A DNA stretch of 64,000 nt, taken from NCBI RefSeq assembly GCF_000972865.1, contig NZ_CP011144.1, forward strand, positions 1,364,001 through 1,428,000. The letters are read 5' to 3'. Source of the DNA: Pseudoxanthomonas suwonensis. Its GTDB lineage: Bacteria > Pseudomonadota > Gammaproteobacteria > Xanthomonadales > Xanthomonadaceae. Under the pieces are notes generated by a model. That model made no database searches. It was not told the DNA's origin and saw only the letters and a list, made by a program, of their open reading frames with translations. Below, piece after piece: positions 26,405-35,470 of this stretch. How positions within the stretch are numbered: the first letter of the stretch is position 1; each line of letters begins with the position of its first letter. A program made the position numbers and the translations under genes.

Positions 26405-27562
26405 ATGAACAGGACCCTCCCCATGCGCACTCCCCTCCTCGCCCTGGCCGCCGCCCTCGCCCTGGCGCTCCCCGCCAAGGCCGCCGACCGCCCCACCACG
26501 CTCAAGGACGCCTTCGCCGACGCTTTCCTGCTCGGCACCGCGGTCAACGACGACATCGTTTCCGGCCGCGACGCCCGCGCCCAGGCCCTGGTGCCGCTGC
26601 ACTTCAACTCGATCACCGCCGAGAACGTGATGAAGGCCGAGGTGATCAACCCGCAGCCGGATACCTGGGACTTCGCCGCCGCCGACGCCTTCGTCGCCTT
26701 CGGCGAGAAGCACGGCATGTTCATCGTCGGCCACACCCTGGTCTGGCACAACCAGACTCCGGACTGGTTCTTCTTCGGCGCCGACGGCACGCCGGTGGGA
26801 CGCGAGGCGCTGGCCGAGCGCATGCGCCAGTACATCGAGCAGGTCGCCGGCCGCTACACCGGCCGTGTCCACGCTTGGGACGTGGTCAACGAAGTCATGG
26901 GCGAGGACGGCCAGTACCGGCCGACCAAGTGGGTCGAGGGCATCGGCGACGGCGACGAACTGGTGAAGCTGGCCTTCCGCTTCGCCAGCCAGTACGCGCC
27001 CGATGCCGAGCTGTACTACAACGACTTCAACGCCTGGCGCCCGGAGAAGCGCGACGGCATCGTGCGCATGGTCAGGATGCTGCAGGATGCCGGCATCCGC
27101 ATCGACGGCATCGGCATGCAGGGCCACTGGGGCCTGAACTACCCGGCCACCGCCGACATCGAGGCGGCGATCGACGCCTACGCCGCGCTCGGGGTCAAGG
27201 TGATGATCACGGAACTGGACGTGGACGTGCTGCCGCTGACCAGGGAAGGCCAGATCATCGGCCAGGGCATGGCCCATCCGCAGTTCCAGCTGCCGGAGTT
27301 CAAGCGCTTCCTCGACCCGTATCCGGACGGCCTGCCGGCCGAAGTGCAGAAGCGACTGGCCGACCGCTACGCCGAACTGTTCCGTATCTTCCATGGACGC
27401 CGCGACCGGATCGACCGGGTCAGCATCTGGGGCGTGCACGATCCCATGTCATGGAAGAACGACTACCCGATTCCGAACCGCACCAACTATCCACTGCTGT
27501 TCGACCGGCAGTACCGGCCGAAGCCGGCCTTCGACGCCGTGCTGGCGGTTCCGTTCGAGTAG
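26405..27562 (+). CDS. xyn10: GH10 endo-1,4-beta-xylanase
   Basis: 385 residues with a signal peptide (LLALAAALALALPAKAA), so exported. The GH10 TIM barrel is complete: FNSITAENVMKAE, HTLVWHNQTPDW, acid/base Glu163 in WDVVNEVM, nucleophile Glu270 in MITELDVDV, and WGVHDPMSW near the end. No carbohydrate-binding module is attached. It cuts the xylan backbone (EC 3.2.1.8). A damaged copy of residues about 216-277 lies at 28919-29100. Confidence 0.96.
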   Translation: MNRTLPMRTPLLALAAALALALPAKAADRPTTLKDAFADAFLLGTAVNDDIVSGRDARAQALVPLHFNSITAENVMKAEVINPQPDTWDFAAADAFVAFGEKHGMFIVGHTLVWHNQTPDWFFFGADGTPVGREALAERMRQYIEQVAGRYTGRVHAWDVVNEVMGEDGQYRPTKWVEGIGDGDELVKLAFRFASQYAPDAELYYNDFNAWRPEKRDGIVRMVRMLQDAGIRIDGIGMQGHWGLNYPATADIEAAIDAYAALGVKVMITELDVDVLPLTREGQIIGQGMAHPQFQLPEFKRFLDPYPDGLPAEVQKRLADRYAELFRIFHGRRDRIDRVSIWGVHDPMSWKNDYPIPNRTNYPLLFDRQYRPKPAFDAVLAVPFE

Positions 27563-27626
27563 GGCCCCAAGGTGGGATAGTGCTGCCGCGTTCGCGCGGC
27601 AGCGTCAGCCGGGACGATCCATCGCG

Positions 27627-27981
27627 TTACTCGGCGACCAGCGTCAACGGCACGGGTTCTTCTCCCCGGAGTACGACCAGGTCGAGCCTGTCGCCAGGCT
27701 TGACCTTGCCCATCGCCGCGAAGAACTTGCGGCCCGAGCTTCCCGCCACCGGCTCGCCATTGAGCCGCTCCACCACGTCGCCGACCCTCATCCCCGCCCG
27801 TTCGGCCGGCGAAGCCGACGCCACGTCGGTCACCACGATCTGCTTGAGCCTGGCATCCAGGAGCGACCGGTCCGGCGGTCACGCTGACGGTGAAGCCGAG
27901 CCTGCCATCGCGCGCATGCGCCAGCGGCATGAGGAACAGGCCCACGACCAGGATCAGGACGAAACGCGCGGCTGTTTTCAT
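27627..27981 (-). pseudogene. Frameshifted PDZ-domain protein with signal peptide
   Basis: ATG at 27981 opens MKTAARFVLILVVGLFLMPL, a clear signal peptide, and reads DGRLGFTVSV. The matching second part, PDRSLLDARLKQIVVTDV then SPAERAGMRVGDVVERLNG, is in another frame and ends with TAA at 27627. The shift lies near 27870-27890 at GACCGCCGGACCGG, and the 355-base span is one base off a multiple of three. The second part is a PDZ half with the G-M-R-V-G-D-V-V motif. Either a real inactivation or a one-base sequencing error. Confidence 0.7.
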
Positions 27982-28050
27982 CAGAGGGTTGTCCTTGGCA
28001 GATTGGCGGATTCGATCCCGGCCTTGGTTGCACGGCTGCAACCCGGCTCG

Positions 28051-28398
28051 TCAGCGCAGGATCTTCTCGATCGCCCTTCCCTTTGCAAGTTCGTCGACCA
28101 GCTTGTCGAGGTAGCGGATCTGCCGCATCAGCGGGTCATCGACCTCCTCCACGCGAACGCCGCACACCACGCCCTTGATGAGCAACCTGTTCGGATGGAG
28201 TGCAGGCGCCTCGGCGAAGAAGGTCGCAAGATCGCTTTCCTCCTCGATCTGTCGCTGCAGCCCCGCCTGGCTATAGCCGGTCAACCAGCAGATGACCTGG
28301 TCGACCTCCTCCCGGGTGCGGTTCTTGCGCTCCACCTTCTGCACGTACAGCGGATATATCTTCGAGAACTTCGCCTTGAAGATGCGATGGTCGGCCAT
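28051..28398 (-). CDS. DUF2200 family protein
   Basis: 115 residues from ATG at 28398, whose product begins [20 protein letters not shown]. The [20 protein letters not shown] and WLTGY motifs identify DUF2200, a small cytosolic family of unknown function. No signal peptide or Cys pair. It lies in a run of small genes not related to xylan use. Confidence 0.82.
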   Translation of the reverse strand: MADHRIFKAKFSKIYPLYVQKVERKNRTREEVDQVICWLTGYSQAGLQRQIEEESDLATFFAEAPALHPNRLLIKGVVCGVRVEEVDDPLMRQIRYLDKLVDELAKGRAIEKILR

Positions 28399-28470
28399 CA
28401 CCTGCCCTCCCATGAACCGGACTGCGAGCATGCCGTCCCCTGGCATCCCAACGCCTGCATCAAGTCGGTG

Positions 28471-28812
28471 TCATTGCGATGCGGCCTGTTGCAGGAGCGC
28501 CTTGATCGCCGGGCTGGCGCAGGCCGCGGCATCCCTGACCTTGACGTGGCGCATCTCCTTGCCGGTTCCCTCCAACAGGTCCTCGGGATCGACCAGCGAA
28601 GCGCCATGGTAGAAGCCCAAGGTCGCATGGCTCCTGGTGCTCTGCAGATAGCAGAACAAACCACGGGCGGTCGAATAGCACGGCCGGCTCCACTTGAACT
28701 CCTCGACAACGTCGGACTGCAGGGACTTCACCAGTTCCCGCAATGCCGACAAGGTCGACTGCTGGGCCACCGGAACAGCCGCGAACCAGGCGTCCAATTC
28801 TTGCTGCGACAT
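28471..28812 (-). CDS. DUF1801 domain protein
   Basis: 113 residues starting MSQQELDAWFAAVP. Family marks are the LRELVKSL helix, EFKWSRPCYS (the W/F-x-x-P-x-Y turn) and LGFYHGASLVDP. DUF1801 proteins have a small YdhG/iron-chaperone-like fold of unknown role. It is cytosolic. It is separated by 72 bases from DUF2200 on the same strand. Confidence 0.82.
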   Translation of the reverse strand: MSQQELDAWFAAVPVAQQSTLSALRELVKSLQSDVVEEFKWSRPCYSTARGLFCYLQSTRSHATLGFYHGASLVDPEDLLEGTGKEMRHVKVRDAAACASPAIKALLQQAASQ

Positions 28813-28918
28813 GGGTTCGACTCCTTGTGCTTCCCGAGCTGACCATGGACCGGCCTTTGGACAAGAAGCATCTAATCGCCCCTCGCTCCGACACAAACAC
28901 CACCGCGGGTACCCATGA

Positions 28919-29100
28919 TACGGGATCGCATGCATGGACAAGGCGCTGCAGGACACCGGTATCCACATCGATGGAATCGGCATGCAAGGCCACTGGCCTG
29001 GACTACCCGGCCACCGCCGACATCGAGGCGGCGATCGACACCTATGCCACGCTCCGGATCAAGGTGATGATCACCGAGCTGGACGTGGATGTGCTACTGC
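28919..29100 (+). pseudogene. Relic of a second GH10 xylanase (about 180 bases)
   Basis: The stretch aligns with 27053-27236 of the intact xylanase: CTGCAGGA(C/T), ATC(C)ACATCGATGG-like, GGCATGCA(A/G)GGCCACTGG, then the near-identical ACCCGGCCACCGCCGACATC and CTGGACGTGGA(T/C)GTGCT. It keeps the nucleophile motif MITELDVDV. About two bases are missing after CCACTGG, which breaks the frame, and both ends are lost. It is a dead fragment of a diverged tandem copy. Confidence 0.85.
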
Positions 29101-29112
29101 CACGCCAGCGAT

Positions 29113-29499
29113 CTAGTCAACGCACCATCCATCCCCGACCCTTCCTTCGCGTATCTCCGACCAGCAACCATCCAGGTGGTCGTCGCGCTGGCACTGCCCG
29201 GCGCTCATTGAGCCGAATGGAAGGTCGCTTTCATGGACCAGGCATTTCCCCAGGCAATCCGAACTATCGGAACACACTTCGCCGGCATCGGCGAACGGAA
29301 TGGCACACACCGGCGTTCCGAACATGCCGAAGGCGCGAATGTGCCCGCCTTTGGCCAGGCAAGCGGGCTGGTCGATCCTGGCAAGTGCAACCGCGCGATC
29401 GTGCTCGGCCTGCGACTGCATCCGATGATCACGCCAGGATTGACAGCTGGTGCCGAGCAGAAGCACCAGTACAGCCGCCAGTAGCCGCACTCCCCGCAT
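29113..29499 (-). CDS. Cys-rich lipoprotein, unknown
   Basis: 128 residues from ATG at 29499. A type II signal ends in lipobox L-L-G-T-S-C (Cys19). The mature part is Cys-rich: PACLAKGGHIR, TPVCAIPFADAGEVC, SDSSDCLGKCL, AGQCQRDD, GCWSEI and a final WCVD. Such spacing suggests a disulfide-stabilised envelope protein. I have seen similar hypothetical proteins in this family but know no function. Confidence 0.65.
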   Translation of the reverse strand: MRGVRLLAAVLVLLLGTSCQSWRDHRMQSQAEHDRAVALARIDQPACLAKGGHIRAFGMFGTPVCAIPFADAGEVCSDSSDCLGKCLVHESDLPFGSMSAGQCQRDDHLDGCWSEIREGRVGDGWCVD

Positions 29500-29565
29500 G
29501 ATCCCTGCATCCAGGTTTTGATGCGCCGCGATGCCGCGCCGGCTCGAATGAACAACTGCCGGCAC

Positions 29566-29784
29566 TCAGGCCACGTACTTCATGACAAGCGAGCCAAGCG
29601 CGAGCACGGCGCCGACGACAAGCGCAGGATTTGCATTCCTGAACGAACCATAGGCCATGAGAGCGAAACCGGCAGCCCCGACCAGACTACGAATGCCTTG
29701 CCCGTAGAACGCGAAGTCCAGAATGTTCACGGCTGCAAACAGGACAAATACAACCACGAATACCTTGTTGCTGGTGGCCATCAT
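29566..29784 (-). CDS. Small membrane protein (72 aa), unknown
   Basis: Two ATGs lie side by side; the first (29784) has GGGAGACC upstream. The product has two or three hydrophobic segments (VFVVVFVLFAAVNILDF and SLVGAAGFALMAYGSF) and ends MKYVA. No motif is recognised. It is flanked by other small envelope genes. Confidence 0.55.
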   Translation of the reverse strand: MMATSNKVFVVVFVLFAAVNILDFAFYGQGIRSLVGAAGFALMAYGSFRNANPALVVGAVLALGSLVMKYVA

Positions 29785-29932
29785 CAGGTCTCCCATTCCG
29801 TCAGTTGAGTGCCAACGCCCGAGCCAATCCGGCTCGCCAAGCGGATTCTTCCTGCATGAATGATCGGGCGAAACCTTCACGCTCCCAGCCGACCTGCGAA
29901 ACAGCCGACCTGAAGGAGCTGTTGGACCGCCC

Positions 29933-30211
29933 TTACCGGAGAAGCTTGGCTACGCACTGGCCAAACGCCGCGCTCTCATCCGTGCGGTCCACTTCGGTGC
30001 CGTCGGAGACCGACATCTCGCCAGACAGCTTCGGTGCGGCCCCGGTAGCATCGACGCTGCCAGTGATCTCGAAGGTGTAGACCTTCCCTTGCGGCAAGAG
30101 CACCGCGCATTGCTCGAAAGTTGACGGAGCAGACTGGGACGCAATAGCCGTGGAAACGGCCGCGATGATGATGCCGGTTGCCGCGATGGCGGTAGCAACT
30201 AGGATGCGCAT
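29933..30211 (-). CDS. Small exported protein (92 aa), unknown
   Basis: AGGAGGATTC directly before ATG at 30211 is a strong ribosome site. A signal peptide or anchor (ILVATAIAATGIIIAAVSTAIA) leads a 65-residue mature part with two Cys (FEQCAVLL and FGQCVAKLL) placed to form one disulfide. No family is recognised. Confidence 0.6.
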   Translation of the reverse strand: MRILVATAIAATGIIIAAVSTAIASQSAPSTFEQCAVLLPQGKVYTFEITGSVDATGAAPKLSGEMSVSDGTEVDRTDESAAFGQCVAKLLR

Positions 30212-30306
30212 GAATCCTCCTGCCAGTGAAATCACGATACTGCCGTGGAGCAGCCCGACACCTGAACCAAGCCGTGTCGGGAAATGCCCCCTCGAACGGG
30301 GCGCGG

Positions 30307-30747
30307 TCATGGCCGTGATTGGCTCAACTCTTCCAGAACGGCCCATTTCCCGCCGTTGCAGGAACCCACAAGAATGGAAATCGGGCTGGAGTACCCCTTG
30401 AGCACCGAGTAGCGGATGGCGGCGATCCGGACATTGCTGCCCTCGGCGTTGAACTCGATATCCGAATAGGTGTTGTGGTCACCCCTGGCCTTTGCCAGCG
30501 GCATGGCCGTCCGGATGAGCTCCTTGTACTTTGGAGCGGGCAGCTCGAGGGTCCGCTGCTGGCCATCCGGATACATGCGCACATTGCGGATGATTGCCGT
30601 GTCGCAATACAGGTCGGCCACGGCCGGGTCGAAAGCCCGTGCACGGGCCTGGTACTCGGCAAATACCTGTTGCGCCCTGGCCTCGCTGGCGTGCGCCGGA
30701 ATGCCGGCGGAGAGCAGGCAGGCAAGGACCGCGATCGTCGATCTCAT
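30307..30747 (-). CDS. Exported NTF2-like protein, unknown
   Basis: 146 residues with a signal peptide (IAVLACLLSAGIPAHAS). The mature part, AQQVFAEYQARARAFDPAVADLY followed by alternating strands, has the helix-then-sheet order of NTF2-like folds. There are two Cys (LYCDTA and VGSCNGG). Function unknown; it closes the patch of small genes, all on the minus strand. Confidence 0.6.
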   Translation of the reverse strand: MRSTIAVLACLLSAGIPAHASEARAQQVFAEYQARARAFDPAVADLYCDTAIIRNVRMYPDGQQRTLELPAPKYKELIRTAMPLAKARGDHNTYSDIEFNAEGSNVRIAAIRYSVLKGYSSPISILVGSCNGGKWAVLEELSQSRP

Positions 30748-30900
30748 GGGGTTACCACTCGGTGGAATGACGGCCAACCATCGGATACCTGCTGTCGTGG
30801 CGCCGAGTATGCATGCCCCGTCGCCGACCGCAACATTGCGCCTCCCGCCGCCCGATGGGCGATCGGGGCTACGCTCCCGGCCGGTTCCGGCCTCGTCTCC

Positions 30901-32214
30901 TCAACCCAGCACCAGGTCCAGCACCAGCACTCCCGCCAGGCCGATGATCGAGATCACCGTCTCCATCACCGTCCACGACAGGAAGGTCTGCTTCATCGAC
31001 AGGTTGAAGAACTCCTTGAACATCCAGAACGCCGAGTCGTTGACGTGCGAGCCGAACACGCTGCCGGCGCCCACCGCCAGCACCGCCAGTTCGGGCGACA
31101 CGCCGGAGGTGGCCAGCAGCGGCGCGACCACGCCGGCGGCGGTGATCCCGGCTACGGTGGCCGAGCCGATCATCACCCGCAGCATCGCCGTCACCAGCCA
31201 GGCGAACACCAGCGGCGGCATGTTCCAGGCCGTGCTCAGGGCGGCGATGTAGTCGCCGGTGCCGCTGTCGACCAGCACCTGCTTGAACACGCCGCCGGCG
31301 GTGATGATCAGCAGGATCACGGCGATGCCGGAGATGGCGGCGTTGAGCCAGCGCGTCTGGGTCCCGAAGTCGACCTTGCGGCGCACGCCGAACTGCCAGA
31401 ACCCCGCCAGCACCGACAGCAGTAGCGCGATCGTGGGGCTGCCGACGAACAGCAGCGCCGATTTCGCCACGCCGTCGGCCAGCAGGCTGTCGGCCAGCAC
31501 CGAGACGCTGATCAGGATCACCGGCATCAGGGCGATCACGAACGAGGGCCAGGCCCCGGGCAGTTGCTTCGGCGCACCGCTTTCCGAGGCGAAGATGTCC
31601 GGCACCGGCGGATTGATCGCCTTCATCCAGCGGCTCAGGAACGGACCGGCCACGATCACCGCCGGGATCGCGATGACGATGCCGTAGAGCAGGACCACGC
31701 CCATGTCGGCGCCGAAGGCGTTGACCAGCACCACCGGCCCGGGATGCGGCGGCAGGAAGCAGTGGGTGGTGCTGAGCGAGGCCACGGTGGGGATGGCGAT
31801 GTACAGCAGCGGCAGCCCGGTCTTGCGCGCCAGGGTCAGCACCAGCGGCACCAGGATGATGAAGCCGGCGTTGTAGTACAGCGGGATGCCGACCAGGAAG
31901 CCGGTCAGCAGCATCGCCCACTGGATGTTGCGCTCGCCGAAGCAGCCGATCAGGGTGGCGGCGATCTTCTCCGCCGCCCCGCTCTCCTCCAGGATCTTGC
32001 CCAGCACCGCGCCCAGGCAGATCACCAGGGCCAGACCGCCCAGGGTGCTGCCGACGCCGGCGTCGATGGTCTTGAGCAGCTGCTCGGGCGACATGCCCAG
32101 GCACAGGCCGGCGAGGATCGCCACCAGCAGCAGCGACAGGAACGGGCTGACCTTGCGCGCGGTCAGGAAGATCTGCAGGGCGATGGCGGCGATGATGACG
32201 AGGATCGGGGACAT
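30901..32214 (-). CDS. GntP family gluconate/sugar-acid permease
   Basis: 437 residues, about twelve helices. GntP marks are GLCLGMSPEQLLKTIDAGVG, GCFGERNIQWAMLLTGFLVG, HCFLPPHPGPV and GSHVNDSAFWMFKEFF. GntP carriers import gluconate and related aldonates with protons. It follows a YjhG-type dehydratase on the same strand, 77 bases downstream; E. coli yjhF-yjhG has the same pairing. D-xylonate is the most likely substrate in this context. Confidence 0.92.
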   Translation of the reverse strand: MSPILVIIAAIALQIFLTARKVSPFLSLLLVAILAGLCLGMSPEQLLKTIDAGVGSTLGGLALVICLGAVLGKILEESGAAEKIAATLIGCFGERNIQWAMLLTGFLVGIPLYYNAGFIILVPLVLTLARKTGLPLLYIAIPTVASLSTTHCFLPPHPGPVVLVNAFGADMGVVLLYGIVIAIPAVIVAGPFLSRWMKAINPPVPDIFASESGAPKQLPGAWPSFVIALMPVILISVSVLADSLLADGVAKSALLFVGSPTIALLLSVLAGFWQFGVRRKVDFGTQTRWLNAAISGIAVILLIITAGGVFKQVLVDSGTGDYIAALSTAWNMPPLVFAWLVTAMLRVMIGSATVAGITAAGVVAPLLATSGVSPELAVLAVGAGSVFGSHVNDSAFWMFKEFFNLSMKQTFLSWTVMETVISIIGLAGVLVLDLVLG

Positions 32215-32291
32215 CGGGTCACGTCCTGTCGCGGTGGAAGGGGTGCGCCCGCAGCGGGCAACGGCAAGGCGGCGGCCCGGCGCGCGCCATG

Positions 32292-34304
32292 TCAGCCCGG
32301 CCCGCCGCCGCGCTTGCGCGCCAGCGCCTCGCGGCCGGCGCGCAGCGTCTCGATGATCGCGTCGGCGTCGTAGACGCATCCGGCCCAGGTACCGCCGCCG
32401 GCTTCCTGCAGCGCGGCCCACAGCCGGGTGTCGTCCGGCAGCCGCGGGTGCGCGGCGATCGCCGGATGCGGTTCGCGCGCGGCCAGCAGCGCCGCGGCCT
32501 GCTGCGGGTCGAGCGGGCGTTGCGGGTCGGCGCCGACGAAGTCGATGCGGCCCTGCAGGGTGTTGCGGTCGATCTCGATCCGGATCACGTCGCCGTCGCG
32601 CAGCCGCCCGATCGGCCCGCCGGCCAGCGCCTCCGGGCCGACGTGGCCGACGCAGGCGCCGGTGGACACGCCGGAGAAGCGCGCGTCGGTGAGTACCGGC
32701 ACGTGCTTGCCCCAGGGCAGGTACTTCAGCGCCGAGGTGAGCTGGTAGGTCTCCTCCATGCCGGTGCCGGCCGGCCCGCAGCCGGCGAGCACGACCACGT
32801 CGCCGGCGCGCAGCGCGTCCTCGCCCTTGCTCTTGATCGCGCGGATCGCCTCGTGCTCGGAGGCGAACACGCGCGCCGGCCCGGTGTGGCGGTAGACATT
32901 GTCGGCATCGACCACCGATGGATCGATGGCGGTGGCCTTGATCACCGAGCCGTCGGGCGCGAGGTTGCCGACCGGGAACACCAGCGCGCTGGTCATCCCG
33001 GCCGCGCGCGCCGCGTCCGGGCCCATGATGACGTGACCCGGGTCGATCCCGTCGAGCTCGCGCAGGCGCGCGCGGGCGGCGGCGCGGGTGGCGCTGCCTT
33101 CCCACCAGGCCAGGTTCTCACCGAGCGTCCGGCCGCTGACGGTCGGCACGTCCAGGTGCAGCAGGCCCATGTCGCGCAGGTGCAGCATCACCTCGGGCAC
33201 GCCGCCGGCCATGAACACCTGCACGGTGGGATGGTGGCGCGGGCCGTTGGGCAGCGCGTCGACCAGCCGCGGGGTGGCGCGGTTGGCGGCGATCCAGTCC
33301 TGCACGGTCGGTCGCGCCACGCCGGCGGCGTGGGCGATCGCCGGCACGTGCAGCAGCAGGTTGGTGGAACCGCCGAAGGCCGCGTGCACCAGCAGCGCGT
33401 TCTCCACCGCCTGGCGGGTCAGGATCGCCGACAGCGGCGTGCCGTCCTGCGCCAGCCGCATCAGTGCCAGCGCCGAGCGTCGTGCCATGTCGGCCCACAC
33501 CGGCTCGCCCGAGGGCGCCAGCGCGCTGTGCGGCAGCGCGATCCCCAGCGCCTCGGCGATCACCTGCGCGGTCGCCGCGGTGCCCAGGAACTGGCAGCCG
33601 CCGCCGGGCGAGCCGCAGGCGCGGCAGCCCATCGCCGCGGCGTGCTCCAGGTCGATTAGGCCATGGGCGAAGCGCGCGCCGATGGTCTGCACCTTGCCCG
33701 CGTCCTCGGCGCCGCGCGCCGGCAGGGTCACGCCGCCGGGCACGATCACGCCGGGCAGGTCGCCGCAGCCGGCCAGCGCCAGCATCATCGCCGGCAGGCC
33801 CTTGTCGCAGGTGGCCACGCCGAGCACGCCGCGGCGCGTGGGCAGCGAACGGATCAGCCGGCGCATGGCGATGGCCGCGTCGTTGCGGTACGGCAGGCTG
33901 TCGAACATGCCGGTGGTGCCCTGGGTGCGGCCGTCGCACGGGTCCGAGCACATCACCGAGAACGGCAGCCCGCCGTGCGCGGCGAAGGTCTCCGCCGCCG
34001 CCTGCACCAGCCGGTCGATCTCCCAGTGGCCGGTGTGCAGGCCCAGCGCGACCGGGCGGCCGTCGGCGGCGCGCAGGCCGCCCTGGGTGCTGACGATCAG
34101 GTACGGGTCGCGCGCCACTTCGCTAGCGCGCCAGCCCATGCCGGCGTTCTGGGTCAGGCCGAACAGGTCGCCGCTGGGCGCCTCGCGCAGCATCCGCGCG
34201 TCGATCGGCAGGTGCCCGTGCGGTCCTTCGCCGGAAGTGCGGGTGGCGGCGATCGGCACGCCATCGCCGAGGATCGCGTCGAGGCCGGCGTCGCGCGCGT
34301 TCAT
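32292..34304 (-). CDS. YjhG/YagF-type sugar-acid (D-xylonate) dehydratase
   Basis: 670 residues, the length of YjhG/YagF in the IlvD/Edd family. Iron-sulfur and active-site motifs: [29 protein letters not shown] and [17 protein letters not shown]. These enzymes turn D-xylonate into 2-keto-3-deoxyxylonate; gluconate or other aldonates are alternatives. The ATG overlaps the FAH-family stop (ATGA at 34301-34304). With the permease downstream it forms a sugar-acid operon. Confidence 0.88.
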   Translation of the reverse strand: MNARDAGLDAILGDGVPIAATRTSGEGPHGHLPIDARMLREAPSGDLFGLTQNAGMGWRASEVARDPYLIVSTQGGLRAADGRPVALGLHTGHWEIDRLVQAAAETFAAHGGLPFSVMCSDPCDGRTQGTTGMFDSLPYRNDAAIAMRRLIRSLPTRRGVLGVATCDKGLPAMMLALAGCGDLPGVIVPGGVTLPARGAEDAGKVQTIGARFAHGLIDLEHAAAMGCRACGSPGGGCQFLGTAATAQVIAEALGIALPHSALAPSGEPVWADMARRSALALMRLAQDGTPLSAILTRQAVENALLVHAAFGGSTNLLLHVPAIAHAAGVARPTVQDWIAANRATPRLVDALPNGPRHHPTVQVFMAGGVPEVMLHLRDMGLLHLDVPTVSGRTLGENLAWWEGSATRAAARARLRELDGIDPGHVIMGPDAARAAGMTSALVFPVGNLAPDGSVIKATAIDPSVVDADNVYRHTGPARVFASEHEAIRAIKSKGEDALRAGDVVVLAGCGPAGTGMEETYQLTSALKYLPWGKHVPVLTDARFSGVSTGACVGHVGPEALAGGPIGRLRDGDVIRIEIDRNTLQGRIDFVGADPQRPLDPQQAAALLAAREPHPAIAAHPRLPDDTRLWAALQEAGGGTWAGCVYDADAIIETLRAGREALARKRGGGPG

Positions 34305-35119
34305 TGCACGGGGTTCTCGAGCAGTAGGCCGTCGATGTCGATGCGGACCACGTCGCCGGGCCGCAGGCTGAAGTCCTCGCCGGGCACGACCCCGGTGCCG
34401 GTGAACAGGAACGCGCCCTGCGGGAACGCCAGTTCGCGGAACAGGAAGCCGGCCAGTTCGTCCAGGCCGCGCTTGATCTGCGAGGTGCGGGTGTGGCCGG
34501 CGAAGGCCGAGGCGCCGTCGCGGACGATGTCCAGCGCGATCGGCAGGTCGCGCATGGTGTCGGCCGCGCACAGGCGGATGCCGGGGCCGATCGCGCAGGC
34601 GCCGTCGTAGACCTTGGCCTGCGGCAGGTACAGCGGGTTCTCGCCCTCGATGCTGCGCGAGGAGACGTCGTTGCCGACCGTGTAGCCGCGGATCGCGCCG
34701 GCCGCGTCCAGCAGCAGCACCAGCTCCGGCTCGGGCACGTTCCAGCGGCTGTCGCCGCGGATGCGGATGTCCTCGCCGGCGCCACGCACGCGCCAGCCGT
34801 TGGCCTTGAAGAACAGTTCCGGCCGCTCGGCCGAATAGACCTTCTGGTAGACGTCCGCGCTCTGCGACTCGGCCTCGCGCGCCAGCCGGCTGCTGAGGTA
34901 GGTCACGCCGCTGGCCCAGGCTTCCTGCGTGTCCTCGATCGGCGCCAGCAGCGGCGCGTCCGCCGTGTCGCCACGGGTGGCGTCGGCCAACTGCGCCTGC
35001 GCCGTATCCGCCGGCAGCGCCAGCCACTCGCCGAGGATGAAGTCCGCCGGCAAGTAGCGGCCGTCGAGCGCCCACCGCGGGCCGGCAGCGGTGGCATGGC
35101 GGGTGAGGTACGCGGGCAT
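34301..35119 (-). CDS. FAH-family enzyme, probable 2-keto-3-deoxy-pentonate dehydratase
   Basis: 272 residues from ATG at 35119 with GGAG 7 bases upstream. The fumarylacetoacetase fold is seen in [12 protein letters not shown] (metal-binding Glu pair), [16 protein letters not shown] (metal Asp), [20 protein letters not shown] and [13 protein letters not shown]. Such enzymes dehydrate 2-keto-3-deoxy sugar acids to alpha-ketoglutarate semialdehyde in the Weimberg-type route. The semialdehyde dehydrogenase is not in the window, so the route is inferred from the paired dehydratase. Confidence 0.82.
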   Translation of the reverse strand: MPAYLTRHATAAGPRWALDGRYLPADFILGEWLALPADTAQAQLADATRGDTADAPLLAPIEDTQEAWASGVTYLSSRLAREAESQSADVYQKVYSAERPELFFKANGWRVRGAGEDIRIRGDSRWNVPEPELVLLLDAAGAIRGYTVGNDVSSRSIEGENPLYLPQAKVYDGACAIGPGIRLCAADTMRDLPIALDIVRDGASAFAGHTRTSQIKRGLDELAGFLFRELAFPQGAFLFTGTGVVPGEDFSLRPGDVVRIDIDGLLLENPVQ

Positions 35120-35178
35120 GGCGGACTCCAACGGCTGGGAGGGGAAGCACTACATCCGGTGCGGAAGCTCCACCGACT

Positions 35179-35432
35179 TTGAGGTTGAAGCAACAGCAAG
35201 AGCACCCCTCCCCGGCCCTCCCCTTCGCCTGCGGCGAAAGGGAGGGAAAAGACCTGCGGCGGGTTGTCTCTTGCAGGAGCGGGCATGACCGCGACCCGAC
35301 GCCGTCGGCTCAGGCGACGTCTTCATGATTCCGACGCCCTTGTCGCGGTCATGCCCGCTCCTACGCAAAAAGCCGTGCACCGGTCGTCGCCTGTGAACGG
35401 AGCCGCGACCTGGAAGCTCCCGGAGCCGACTG
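35179..35432 (+). repeat. Composite repeat, left copy
   Basis: Modules in order: TGAGGT...CAACAGCAA, a CACCCCTCCCCGGCCCTCCC block with the CCTTCGCC-TGC-GGCGAAAGG hairpin, GACCTGCGGCGGG, the GCAGGAGCGGGCATGACCGC element (35272-35364) with inverted end GCGGTCATGCCCGCTCCTAC, and GGAGCCGCGACCTGGAAGCTCC. The same modules occur in reverse order and orientation at 51722-51990. Confidence 0.8.
35272..35364. repeat. GCAGGAGCGGGC...GCCCGCTCCTAC repeat, copy 2
   Basis: Inner arms GGGCATGACCGCGAC and GTCGCGGTCATGCCC pair perfectly, giving a long stem. Between them lie GACGCCGTCGG and GGCGACGTC blocks shared with copy 3 at 51789-51882. Confidence 0.85.
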
Positions 35433-35470
35433 CAACTCGGACGCGCAGATGCGGCCGGTGCGCTGCATGC

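Larger units (their letters stand above)
35120..35470. other. Intergenic stretch filled by a composite repeat
   Basis: No gene is seen between the FAH-type gene and uxuB. From about 35179 to 35432 the sequence is a composite repeat (see that entry), which leaves only short unique ends. Confidence 0.7.

Noticed and set aside
26210-27439. 409-codon antisense frame over the xylanase gene
   Set aside because: The plus strand codes for a complete GH10 enzyme with all catalytic motifs; the antisense product has no motif.
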